Shown here one piece after another: positions 36,083 to 42,353 of a DNA stretch of 42,353 nt (position 1 is the stretch's first letter; each line of letters opens with the position of its first letter). Origin of the DNA: Candidatus Poribacteria bacterium (GTDB taxonomy: Bacteria > Poribacteria > WGA-4E > WGA-3G); NCBI GenBank assembly GCA_022824265.1, contig JAJEAG010000011.1, positions 1 through 42,353 of the forward strand. The letters are read 5' to 3'. The notes beneath the pieces are model-generated. The model ran no database searches, was not told the origin of the DNA, and worked only from the letters and a program-made list of their open reading frames with translations. Both the position numbers and the translations under genes were made by a program.

Positions 36083-36939
36083 TCATATCCCTCAGCTGTT
36101 GGGAACGGTTTCATTTTCTCAGTGTTCTTGATTTCTATTTCAACAGGTTCTGGCGGGAATTGAGTACATACTTCACCATCTTTCATTGCCCAACGGGTTT
36201 GCGGAGGGATGCGTATGCTATTTCTTACAATATCAGGATTTGTCCACACGCCAGCGACAGCAATACGACTCTTGTCGCTCTTATTAGGAGGACTATAATG
36301 CCACATATTGCTATGCCAGAACACCACATCGCCAGGGTCCAATTCTATGTGGTGTATACCTTGTTTTTTTGTCATCTCCTTAACTGCTTCACGTGGTAGT
36401 TCTCCGTGGATACTATCTGGATATAACACATGTTCCACGATCTCTGTCTTATGGCTTCCGGGAATAAACTGCATGCATCCATTTTCCCGCGTTGCCGGTT
36501 CAAGTGGCATCCAGAAGTTGAATGGTTCCGTCTCACCATCACGCCAAAGTCCGTTATCCTGATGCCATGGAGTAGCACTCCCAGTACGCGCAGGTTTTAG
36601 GAAACAACTATTATATTTGACTAATATATCACCACCAAGAAAATGACGTGCTATGTTTAGCAATTTCTCACCAGCATGAATATTGTGCCATATTAAAGGT
36701 GATTGAACACAGAAGTTGGCTAATTTCCTGTAGCGTGCAATACGACCTTGTGGTGTATCTTCCATAGGATTCATTGGATCCATATCAACGAACTTTCCGG
36801 GTTCTGGCAGCATTATGACATTACGGATCACCCCGCGCAGTTCAGCAGCGAGGTCCGCAGAAATTACATTGTGGAGTATAAAGTATCCTTCTGACTCATA
36901 TTGCGTCTTTTGTTTCTCGGTTGGTTGCCAAAGCGACAT
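36079..36939 (-). CDS. Phytanoyl-CoA dioxygenase (PhyH) family protein
   Basis: A non-haem Fe(II)/2-oxoglutarate-dependent oxygenase. The iron triad is visible as H126-Q-D128 (ATPWHQDNGLW) and a distal His in DVVFWHSNMWHYS; the nearby Arg in SDKSRIAVAG would bind 2-oxoglutarate. About 286 residues with no signal peptide. The substrate cannot be read from sequence; the family hydroxylates diverse small molecules. I chose the ATG at 36939, with AAAGGAGA upstream; an ATG at 36975 would add a hydrophobic stretch that precedes this ribosome binding site. First gene of the PhyH-sulfatase-Prx operon. Confidence 0.9.
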   Translation of the reverse strand: MSLWQPTEKQKTQYESEGYFILHNVISADLAAELRGVIRNVIMLPEPGKFVDMDPMNPMEDTPQGRIARYRKLANFCVQSPLIWHNIHAGEKLLNIARHFLGGDILVKYNSCFLKPARTGSATPWHQDNGLWRDGETEPFNFWMPLEPATRENGCMQFIPGSHKTEIVEHVLYPDSIHGELPREAVKEMTKKQGIHHIELDPGDVVFWHSNMWHYSPPNKSDKSRIAVAGVWTNPDIVRNSIRIPPQTRWAMKDGEVCTQFPPEPVEIEIKNTEKMKPFPTAEGYE

Positions 36940-37268
36940 AGAAATAATATCTCCTTTGATGAATAGAAATATCACATCATTTGGACAATAATGACATTTA
37001 AATTCAAAAAATACATTTTTATTGTAACCAATACTTATATTTTAACGTAGATTTTTTAAAGGGTATATTATAGTTAGGAAACTATGCTGTCACAGGTGTT
37101 TTAAGTGATTTTTGTTAAATTAGTAGGAAAATTGTCAAATTAAACCTAATAGCGAAATTTAGCATAAATTGAATACAGTGTCAAGCAATTTTGGATGTAT
37201 CTATTCATCCTATTCCCAACATTTAATTTTGTAATTATCACTGTACTACCACATTTGCGGGATCTAAA
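36940..37268. other. Divergent gap between the PhyH operon and the UvrC-like gene
   Basis: An AT-rich 329-base region with no supported gene. It must contain the promoter of the leftward PhyH operon; a TATAAT on the - strand (37067-37072) lacks a convincing -35 partner. I see no strong hairpin. Confidence 0.4.
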
Positions 37269-38018
37269 ATGCTCACGAAAGAAATGGTGCAAGACGCACC
37301 TTTGGACCCGGGAGTCTACTTTTTCTATGGTGCATCGGGTAAAATCCTATATATCGGTAAGGCTAAATGTCTACGTAAACGGGTCCGTTCCTATATCCAT
37401 AATGTAAAGAATAGACGTTCAAAAATCAAACGACTTATCCGTTGGACGACTGCTGTCCGTTATCAGGTGTGCCAATCTGAACAAGAAGCACTTTTCCTTG
37501 AATCGCGTTTAATTAAAAAACATCTACCCTCATATAATTCCGCTTTGAAGTATGGAACGCAAACGTGGTATATCCGCATTGATGTTTCTGATGATTTTCC
37601 GCTACTTGAAAGAGTTCCAGAGATACAATCAGACAATGCAAGATATTTCGGTCCACTTTCAAGTCGCAGATGGACTGATGAAGCGATTGATGTTTTACAA
37701 CGGATATTTATGGTTAGAACGTGTCAAGGAATCATTACACCACATGCAGAATATAGAGCGTGCCTACAATACGATATGAAACGTTGTTATGCTCCGTGTG
37801 CTGCACTTATCACAAGAGAACTTTATAAAGAAATAATAATGAACATCATTAATCTACTTGATGGTGAGTATGAAAAAGTGCAAACAAATTTATTAGCAAA
37901 GCGGAATAGTGCATCTGCGATGTTACAATTTGAAAGGGCTGCTGCAATACATAAACAGATCTTACGTCTTCAAAAAATCTTTCCTTTTCTGGATGCACAT
38001 AGAGAAAAACCTTACTAA
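37269..38018 (+). CDS. GIY-YIG endonuclease resembling the N-terminal half of UvrC (Cho-like)
   Basis: A 249-residue protein with the GIY-YIG nuclease domain at residues ~10-95 (DPGVYFFYGASGKILYIGKAKCLRKRVRSY), the UvrC-type cysteine cluster ACLQYDMKRCYAPCAA (about 170-185), and a UVR motif (AMLQFERAAAIHKQILRLQ, ~217-235). The C-terminal RNase H-like nuclease and helix-hairpin-helix domains of UvrC are missing, as in Cho, so it could make only the 3' incision of nucleotide excision repair. The frame ends naturally and no remnant of the missing half follows, so I call it a short form and not a broken uvrC. Confidence 0.85.
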   Translation: MLTKEMVQDAPLDPGVYFFYGASGKILYIGKAKCLRKRVRSYIHNVKNRRSKIKRLIRWTTAVRYQVCQSEQEALFLESRLIKKHLPSYNSALKYGTQTWYIRIDVSDDFPLLERVPEIQSDNARYFGPLSSRRWTDEAIDVLQRIFMVRTCQGIITPHAEYRACLQYDMKRCYAPCAALITRELYKEIIMNIINLLDGEYEKVQTNLLAKRNSASAMLQFERAAAIHKQILRLQKIFPFLDAHREKPY

Positions 38019-38095
38019 CACTAACAGAGAGTCCTACTTATTTTTTTCTATAATTGTAGTTAATGAATGATACTAACCTGCATCATAAAAAGATA

Positions 38096-38123
38096 TTGAC
38101 AATATAAGTAATAATATGATAAT
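38096..38123 (+). promoter_or_regulatory. Candidate promoter of the tandem Sec-HMA genes
   Basis: TTGACA (38096-38101), a 16-base gap and GATAAT (38118-38123) lie just upstream of the strong AAAGGAGGT ribosome binding site (38141-38149) of the first HMA gene. Confidence 0.55.
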
Positions 38124-38155
38124 ATTGTAATGTAAATAACAAAGGAGGTATAACG

Positions 38156-38539
38156 ATGAGAATCGCGAAATATGCGCTGATTACACTCGTTACCTTTGCA
38201 CTCCTGACAGGTTGTGGTATGGTTGGTCAACAGGCAGAGATGCCGGAAGACACCACAATGGTGGCTGAAGAAAAACCGATGGAAGAAATTTCTGTGCCAA
38301 CACCAAAAAAATCAGCCTATCAGGAAGTGACACTTCAGGTGGAGGGCATGACTTGAGCATCGTGTCCCGCCGCAGTGCAGGATGCACTGAGTAAGGTCAC
38401 AGGTGTTGCAGAGGTCATTAGTGTAGAAAGATCCACCAAGAAGGCTGTCGTTAAAGTTGAAAAGGGCAAAGTTTCTAACGACGCTCTGATTAAAGCTGTT
38501 GAAGCAGATCCTCGTTTTACGGTATCATCCGTTAATTAA
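38156..38539 (+). CDS. HMA-domain lipoprotein, predicted selenoprotein (GMT-U-ASC)
   Basis: Read through the in-frame TGA at 38354-38356, this 127-residue protein has a lipoprotein signal (ALLTGC, Cys near residue 20), an acidic spacer, and a complete heavy-metal-associated domain: VTLQVEGMT-U67-ASCPAAVQDAL, then VTGVAEVISVERSTKKAVVKVEKG and ALIKAVEADPRF. In ordinary HMA proteins the motif is GMTCxxC, binding Cu(I) or Hg(II); here the first Cys is TGA. Homology continues unbroken after the TGA, no new start lies there, and a 7-bp hairpin follows. It is paralogous to the next gene. Expected location is the periplasmic face of a membrane; a metal- or redox-active U-x-x-C site is inferred. Confidence 0.85.
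38373..38389 (+). promoter_or_regulatory. Candidate bacterial SECIS hairpin, first HMA gene
   Basis: CAGTGCA-GGA-TGCACTG forms a perfect 7-bp stem with a G-first triloop; 23 bases separate the TGA from the loop. Spacing and loop G fit bacterial SECIS elements, and the spacing equals that of the paralogue. Confidence 0.7.
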
Positions 38540-38545
38540 CGACAT

Positions 38546-38575
38546 TTAAGGGCGGGGTTACTCGCCCTTTATTTC
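38546..38575 (+). terminator. Terminator-like hairpin between the two HMA genes
   Basis: AAGGGCG (38548-38554) and CGCCCTT (38563-38569) enclose an 8-base loop and are followed by a T-rich stretch. It may end or attenuate the first transcript before the second HMA gene. Confidence 0.65.
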
Positions 38576-38630
38576 TATAATCAATAATGTTATTCATAAT
38601 TCGTAAGAACAAATTTATAAGGATAAAATA

Positions 38631-38972
38631 ATGTTGAAAAGAGCACTTATCTGCATAGTAATGATGTTTGTTATCTTTGGATGTGCTAACCAGAAGGACT
38701 CTGCAGAGGACACAACAGAAGCAAATGTTGCCACTGAGGAAATTAGTTTACAAGTAACCGGTATGACATGAGGTGCTTGCGTTGCCAGTGTGCAGTCTGC
38801 ACTTAAAAAAGTTGAAGGTGTTACTGAGGTTGTCAGTGTTTCTCAAGCGGATGGTAAAGCAGTTGTGAAGGTCAAAAAAGATCAAGTTAAAGCTACTACT
38901 TTGGTAGAAGCTGTCGCAGCAGCTGAAGAAATTGATGAAAAACCACGTTTTACAGCAAAAGTAATTGAATAA
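38631..38972 (+). CDS. Second HMA-domain lipoprotein, predicted selenoprotein (GMT-U-GAC)
   Basis: Read through the TGA at 38769-38771, this 113-residue protein has a lipoprotein signal (FVIFGC, Cys18), a short acidic spacer and an HMA domain: ISLQVTGMT-U47-GACVASVQSALKKVEGVTEV, then VSVSQADGKAVVKVKKDQ and TLVEAVAAAEEIDEKPRF. The TGA is again at the first Cys of the GMTCxxC metal motif. The alignment with the upstream paralogue is nearly gap-free across the TGA. AAGGAT precedes the ATG. Two independent genes with TGA at the same catalytic position argue strongly against sequencing error or decay. A role in extracytoplasmic copper or mercury binding, or in redox chemistry, is inferred. Confidence 0.85.
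38790..38802 (+). promoter_or_regulatory. Candidate bacterial SECIS hairpin, second HMA gene
   Basis: GTGCA-GTC-TGCAC forms a 5-bp stem with a G-first triloop, 23 bases after the TGA, the same distance as in the paralogue. The stem is shorter, so it is less certain. Confidence 0.58.
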
Positions 38973-39043
38973 ATATGGATAGTAAATGGAGGTATTTTCG
39001 TATCTCCCTTACATATTTCAAACTATAATGATATTGTTTTGTT

Positions 39044-39076
39044 CCTCATGTGCTATTTGCCCATGAGGATTCTTTT
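39044..39076 (+). terminator. Rho-independent terminator after the second HMA gene
   Basis: CCTCATG (39044-39050) and CATGAGG (39062-39068) enclose an 11-base loop and run into ATTCTTTTTT. It lies just upstream of the next gene. Confidence 0.6.
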
Positions 39077-39102
39077 TTGATACCATAATTTCAAGGTATA
39101 AT

Positions 39103-40308
39103 ATGAAATTCTTATTAATGGGAGGTGTAGTCATTATGATACTGATGCATTCTATACCTATATGTGCTAATGAAAAATCATCAGTAGTATTTGAGGAGAT
39201 TGACCCTTATTTGGCTACACCCGCACCTGGACATCTGTATGAAATACCTGTTGTCATAATGAGGTATTTACCTACAGCAGATGGTAAGAATGTGGATGTT
39301 AGTAAAGCACCCGATTTTTACGACTTGGGTGAAATGTCCTTGAAAGAACTCAAGTCAAAGATAGATCTATATGACAAACGAGTGAAGTTTATGCTTGAAG
39401 AGGGAACTCGTTTTAGAGGTTATAAGAATTCTTCTGCTGTACCTTCCATTGGTTATAGGGTTGTGGAATATATCACTGTATATGAACAGACTCCACAAGG
39501 ACCAGTTTCTACTCACCTAAAGGATGGAACACCGTTGTACTCTCCTGACTACCATAAGATTTTTGAACGATTTAATATGGAGCATTATGTCAACGATTTA
39601 GGTGTCAAAGAGATATGGATGTGGATGGGTGGTGTGAATTCTGATTTTCCGTGTTATGATCCTGTTTTGCATAAACCGGAAGATTTCAGAAACTGGTGGG
39701 AATCAAATATGTCAAGTCCGTTGACAGGAGATATTTCGAATAGCAACCGTGATAATACAGACCTACCTATTTACGAATCTACATATACTGTGTATGGACA
39801 GAATTTCAGACGAAGCCATGCAGAAGCGGTGCATAATCATGGTCATCAGTTGGAAGCGATATTAAGTCATGCGAACCAATTACAATTCGGAAATACAGAC
39901 CTATTTTGGAAGAAGTTCGTTGGTCAAGATGAAGCAGGTAACTTTATTACAGGACGTGCTGGATGGACACACATGCCACCAAATACAACGAAACACTATG
40001 ACTACACGGGAACGATGACCCTCGTGGAAAGTGATATTGAGGATTGGACTCCTGATAATAGTGGAACAAAGACTTTGGTGAACGTTGATACTTATGGGAA
40101 TCTGAAGTATGCATGGCAAGAATCTAACCCTGAAGATATTCAGCAACGAATTGAGTCTCAGTGGTATATCTATTGGATGCAAAATATGCCTGGATATAAT
40201 AACGGTATACCGTTTGAGGATAGAGAAATGACGAATTGGTGGATATTCACTGCTGATTGGGATATGGCTGTTTCATCCGGTATGGGACTTGTTTCTAACC
40301 CTAAGTAA
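39103..40308 (+). CDS. Secreted protein of unknown function
   Basis: I do not recognise this 401-residue protein. A signal peptide (MKFLLMGGVVIMILM, cleavage near CAN-EKS) indicates export. The mature part is rich in aromatic and acidic residues and has several striking segments: a possible metal site EAVHNHGHQLEAIL (~245-258), the Trp-rich WMWMGGVNSDFPCYD (~177-191), a THMPPNTTKHYDY stretch and a C-terminal WWIFTADWDMAVSS. No repeat or membrane segment is seen in the mature part. The His/Glu cluster suggests an enzyme, but no family can be named. It lies downstream of the Sec-HMA genes behind a terminator; AAGG precedes the ATG. Confidence 0.75.
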   Translation: MKFLLMGGVVIMILMHSIPICANEKSSVVFEEIDPYLATPAPGHLYEIPVVIMRYLPTADGKNVDVSKAPDFYDLGEMSLKELKSKIDLYDKRVKFMLEEGTRFRGYKNSSAVPSIGYRVVEYITVYEQTPQGPVSTHLKDGTPLYSPDYHKIFERFNMEHYVNDLGVKEIWMWMGGVNSDFPCYDPVLHKPEDFRNWWESNMSSPLTGDISNSNRDNTDLPIYESTYTVYGQNFRRSHAEAVHNHGHQLEAILSHANQLQFGNTDLFWKKFVGQDEAGNFITGRAGWTHMPPNTTKHYDYTGTMTLVESDIEDWTPDNSGTKTLVNVDTYGNLKYAWQESNPEDIQQRIESQWYIYWMQNMPGYNNGIPFEDREMTNWWIFTADWDMAVSSGMGLVSNPK

Positions 40309-40356
40309 ATTACATTTGATTTTATAGTGAAATCCAAAAATATATTCACACTCCGT

Positions 40357-40386
40357 GGTAGGTTCGGTTAGGAAACCGAACCTACC
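40357..40386. repeat. Perfect palindromic repeat, 13-bp arms
   Basis: GGTAGGTTCGGTT (40357-40369) and its complement AACCGAACCTACC (40374-40386) enclose AGGA. The central GGTTAGGAAACC is the reverse complement of the core at 171-200. No T-tract follows. It looks like a REP/small dispersed palindrome, and could also separate the two convergent genes here. Confidence 0.65.
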
Positions 40387-40455
40387 AAAGTATATAAGGA
40401 ATTACGAATTTTACTATAATTTGATGCATTAATCCTTTCGCTTATCTGATGTTAC

Positions 40456-40472
40456 GGCACGCGGAGCGTGCC
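40456..40472. repeat. Second palindrome GGCACGC-GGA-GCGTGCC
   Basis: A perfect 7-bp GC-rich hairpin with a triloop, followed by TACTACC, 70 bases from the previous palindrome. It is probably another intergenic repeat unit. Confidence 0.55.
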
Positions 40473-40529
40473 TACTACCATGTTGGGTTTTTCACGTTCA
40501 ACGCAACCGTCACATGATTGATTTTTCGT

Positions 40530-41609
40530 TTAGTTGCCTCGACTTAAGGGATGTTCACGGTTTGCAATTGGAAATGGAACACGGCTGCCTGTAAGCTGAG
40601 ATTCGTACGCGCCTAAAATTATTTCCAAAGCAGCGATAGCATCTTCTGCAGCGGAAATGGGTTTGCGGTCGTTTTCTATTGCGTCTATTAGATCAAGAAT
40701 AGCAAGTTCGTTACCTTTGAAGAATGGGGTTTGGTCAAGATCAATTGCTTTCCACTCCTGCTCAGAATTTGATGGGACTAACACTGGATACGGATAAACC
40801 ATAAGTCTGTTTGCCACATCCCCTCGCAGTGAAAAAGTGCCTTCGCTGCCAACAATCTCCATACCGTATCTACCAGCACCAGCCTGATCTTTACGGGATT
40901 CAAAAAATCCTGAAACACCGTTTTTAAAAGCAAGGTAACTATTTATACAATCCCCTGCAACCGGTCCGACAGGTTCAGTCGGTTCGTGGTCATCACCGTA
41001 AGTTATTTCTTTTCCGTCCTTAGTAACGTGTGCCTGCATCCAATCTACATCACCAACGAAAAAACGCATCATATTGAACAGGTGTGTTCCGAGGACAATC
41101 ATATCCTCTCCCCCGCCGCGTCTATCCTGTTTCCCGCTGGCATGGATGGATTGGATAGTGCCGATTTTACCATCATCAAGCATTTGCTTGATTGTATGTG
41201 TTGCGGGTAGATAGACTGCTTGATGTGCAACTGCTACCTTCAATCCGTGTGCATTTGCAGTTTCTACGATTTTATCCCCTTCTGCAAGTGAACCTGTCAT
41301 AGGTTTTTCGCAGTAAACAGAACATCCCGCTTCAAGACACGCAGTTACCATATCCAGATGTTCTGTTACCCACCGTGAACAGACGCTTACGATGTCCAAT
41401 TCTTCCTTCTCTAACATCTCATTATAATTTGCGTAGCTGCGTTGGGCACCTGATTCTGCTACAGCCTTTTCTCTGCCTGCTTCATCAGGGTCGGATATGG
41501 CGATAAATTCTACGTTTTCTATGTCTTTGTAGCAGGTATGCAATCCGTGTCCGTAGTTTCCAGCACCAGTATGTCCGATTGCTGCTGCACGATATATTTT
41601 TTGACTCAT
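40530..41609 (-). CDS. Gfo/Idh/MocA family oxidoreductase
   Basis: An NAD(P)-dependent sugar/inositol-type dehydrogenase of about 359 residues. The N-terminal Rossmann fold begins YRAAAIGHTGAGNYGHGL, followed by FIAISDPDEAGRE, DIVSVCSRWVTEHLDMV and the diagnostic CEKPMTGSLAEGDKIV (Lys of the EKP motif). The C-terminal alpha/beta domain includes SIHASGKQDRRGGGEDMIVLGTHLFNMM with the conserved His. The substrate is unknown. ATG 41609 is chosen because AAAGGAA lies seven bases upstream and the Rossmann fold starts at once; in-frame ATGs further up lie within the insertion element. Confidence 0.9.
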   Translation of the reverse strand: MSQKIYRAAAIGHTGAGNYGHGLHTCYKDIENVEFIAISDPDEAGREKAVAESGAQRSYANYNEMLEKEELDIVSVCSRWVTEHLDMVTACLEAGCSVYCEKPMTGSLAEGDKIVETANAHGLKVAVAHQAVYLPATHTIKQMLDDGKIGTIQSIHASGKQDRRGGGEDMIVLGTHLFNMMRFFVGDVDWMQAHVTKDGKEITYGDDHEPTEPVGPVAGDCINSYLAFKNGVSGFFESRKDQAGAGRYGMEIVGSEGTFSLRGDVANRLMVYPYPVLVPSNSEQEWKAIDLDQTPFFKGNELAILDLIDAIENDRKPISAAEDAIAALEIILGAYESQLTGSRVPFPIANREHPLSRGN

Positions 41610-41619
41610 AATATTTCCT

Positions 41620-42353
41620 TTCTCTGACATACTCCCAAGTCTAAAGACTTGGGGTTCTTTCCTTGATTGTATCAAGGTTTCCTGCTGACACAGGACAACA
41701 TTGGACTTCTAATCTGCGTCCAACGGGCGTTGCCATAGACACCACTACGGGGTTGCCAAAACAACCCAGATACTTTTTTCTTATATTCAGCGCACCAACA
41801 CCATCGCGATGATTGGAAAATCCACATTTACATTTGTATTCGCGCGTTGTCGATTTCTTTCTGTTAGCACATTGTGGACAAGTTTGTGAAGTGTATGCTT
41901 CATCAATCTTTTTGACTGTGATACCAACCGATTTTGCTTTGTAGGTAATCAGTTGTGCGATCTTACCAAACGCCCACTGATGTAGTTTCTGATTAGCCCG
42001 TTTGCCATAGTTGATATTTTCTCTTATGCCAGTCAAATCCCCCATCACAATCGTTCCTATATTCTTCGCTTGACAGAGTTCAACAAACTTTGTGGTATGC
42101 TTGTGTAGGCAATCCTTGATCTGATTATCAAGATTTCTGATGCGTTTCCACTTACGCCTCACAAAATACCAAAATCGTTTAGAACCCCTTGCGCACTTGT
42201 CAATACTTGAACTCATTGATGCTAAAACCTTGTTTCTCAATCGGTATAGACTGCGTATATACCGCCCGTTGAAAATCGTGGTATTTACACCATCACAACA
42301 CACAATCGGATGTATCTCACCTACATCAACACCCATCACATCAGCAGACACAA
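41620..42353 (-). mobile_element. Right part of an IS200/IS605-type element (cut by the window edge)
   Basis: The element carries tnpB and ends near 41620-41633 with a subterminal hairpin: CCCAAGTCT (41634-41642) and AGACTTGGG (41645-41653) around AA. Such hairpins mark IS605 ends. The tnpB stop codon lies inside the hairpin. No TnpA gene is visible and the left end is outside the window. The right end sits about 20 bases from the oxidoreductase start. The exact boundary is not determined. Confidence 0.7.
41641..42353 (-). CDS. tnpB: TnpB/OrfB, RNA-guided nuclease family (N-terminus beyond the window)
   Basis: About 236 C-terminal residues of an IS605-type OrfB. GVDVGEIHP near the left edge is RuvC-I with its Asp; the C4 zinc finger is CPQCANRKKSTTREYKCKCGF; NHRDGVGALNIRKKYLG is RuvC-III with its Asp. 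At RuvC-II, where E-D-L is usual, the sequence is IVMGDLTGIREN, so the catalytic Glu is not at its canonical place. This could mean an inactive protein or a rearranged active site. The start lies beyond 42353. Its 3' end and the hairpin would encode the omega/reRNA scaffold in a typical element. Confidence 0.88.
   Translation of the reverse strand, partial: VSADVMGVDVGEIHPIVCCDGVNTTIFNGRYIRSLYRLRNKVLASMSSSIDKCARGSKRFWYFVRRKWKRIRNLDNQIKDCLHKHTTKFVELCQAKNIGTIVMGDLTGIRENINYGKRANQKLHQWAFGKIAQLITYKAKSVGITVKKIDEAYTSQTCPQCANRKKSTTREYKCKCGFSNHRDGVGALNIRKKYLGCFGNPVVVSMATPVGRRLEVQCCPVSAGNLDTIKERTPSL

Noticed and set aside
37269-38018. Broken uvrC
   Set aside because: Domain order and natural end after the UVR motif match Cho-like short proteins, and no C-terminal remnant follows.
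38354-38356. TGA as a genuine stop truncating the HMA gene
   Set aside because: The truncated product would lack the whole metal-binding domain, the paralogue has TGA at the same codon, and similarity continues after it.
38354-38771. Genome-wide reassignment of TGA (code 4 or 25)
   Set aside because: ftsI, murE, rsmH and others end in TGA at their expected lengths, so TGA is a normal stop here.

Overview
The window is a chromosomal segment of about 39-40 % GC (judged by eye) from an uncultured, Gram-negative-type bacterium. Evidence for this includes a heptosyltransferase, a MurE with the DNPR motif typical of meso-diaminopimelate specificity, lipoproteins, and a long division/cell-wall (dcw) cluster. 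The accessory genes (PhyH dioxygenase, sulfatase, Gfo/Idh oxidoreductase, LamG and WD40 proteins, degenerate palindromic intergenic repeats) recall Candidatus Poribacteria or relatives. That affiliation is an inference and no marker gene settles it.

Layout. 1-695 is non-coding with palindromic repeats. 696-4348 (+) carries a flavin reductase, ribonuclease HIII, ThiI and a heptosyltransferase. 4374-7830 (-) carries a 14-blade WD40 protein, an M19 dipeptidase and a pseudogene with an internal deletion and frameshift. A PP2C phosphatase (+) follows. The nadD-yacG-yqeK-rsfS cluster lies on the - strand (8705-10867). A 740-base gap with a nested palindrome precedes the dcw cluster (11608-31360, +): rsmH, ftsL, ftsI, murE, an alpha/beta hydrolase, a membrane-anchored murF variant, ddl, mraY, murD, ftsW, murG, murC, ftsQ, ftsA, ftsZ. 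mraZ and murB are not in it. A radical SAM protein and a secreted LamG protein follow.

The most interesting part is 34.1-39.0 kb. Three genes there are each interrupted by one in-frame TGA at the position of a redox or metal-binding cysteine, and each TGA is followed by a short G-first hairpin at bacterial-SECIS distance. They are a peroxiredoxin-like lipoprotein (U-P-F-C, 34159-34773, -) and two tandem HMA-domain lipoproteins (GMT-U-x-x-C, 38156-38539 and 38631-38972, +). TGA is an ordinary stop elsewhere (for example ftsI and murE), so site-specific selenocysteine insertion is the best reading. Ordinary gene calling would break all three genes. The Prx gene is the third member of an overlapping PhyH-sulfatase-Prx operon.

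The right edge holds a Gfo/Idh/MocA oxidoreductase. Immediately upstream of it is the right end of an IS605-type element whose truncated TnpB has Gly where the canonical RuvC-II Glu is expected.
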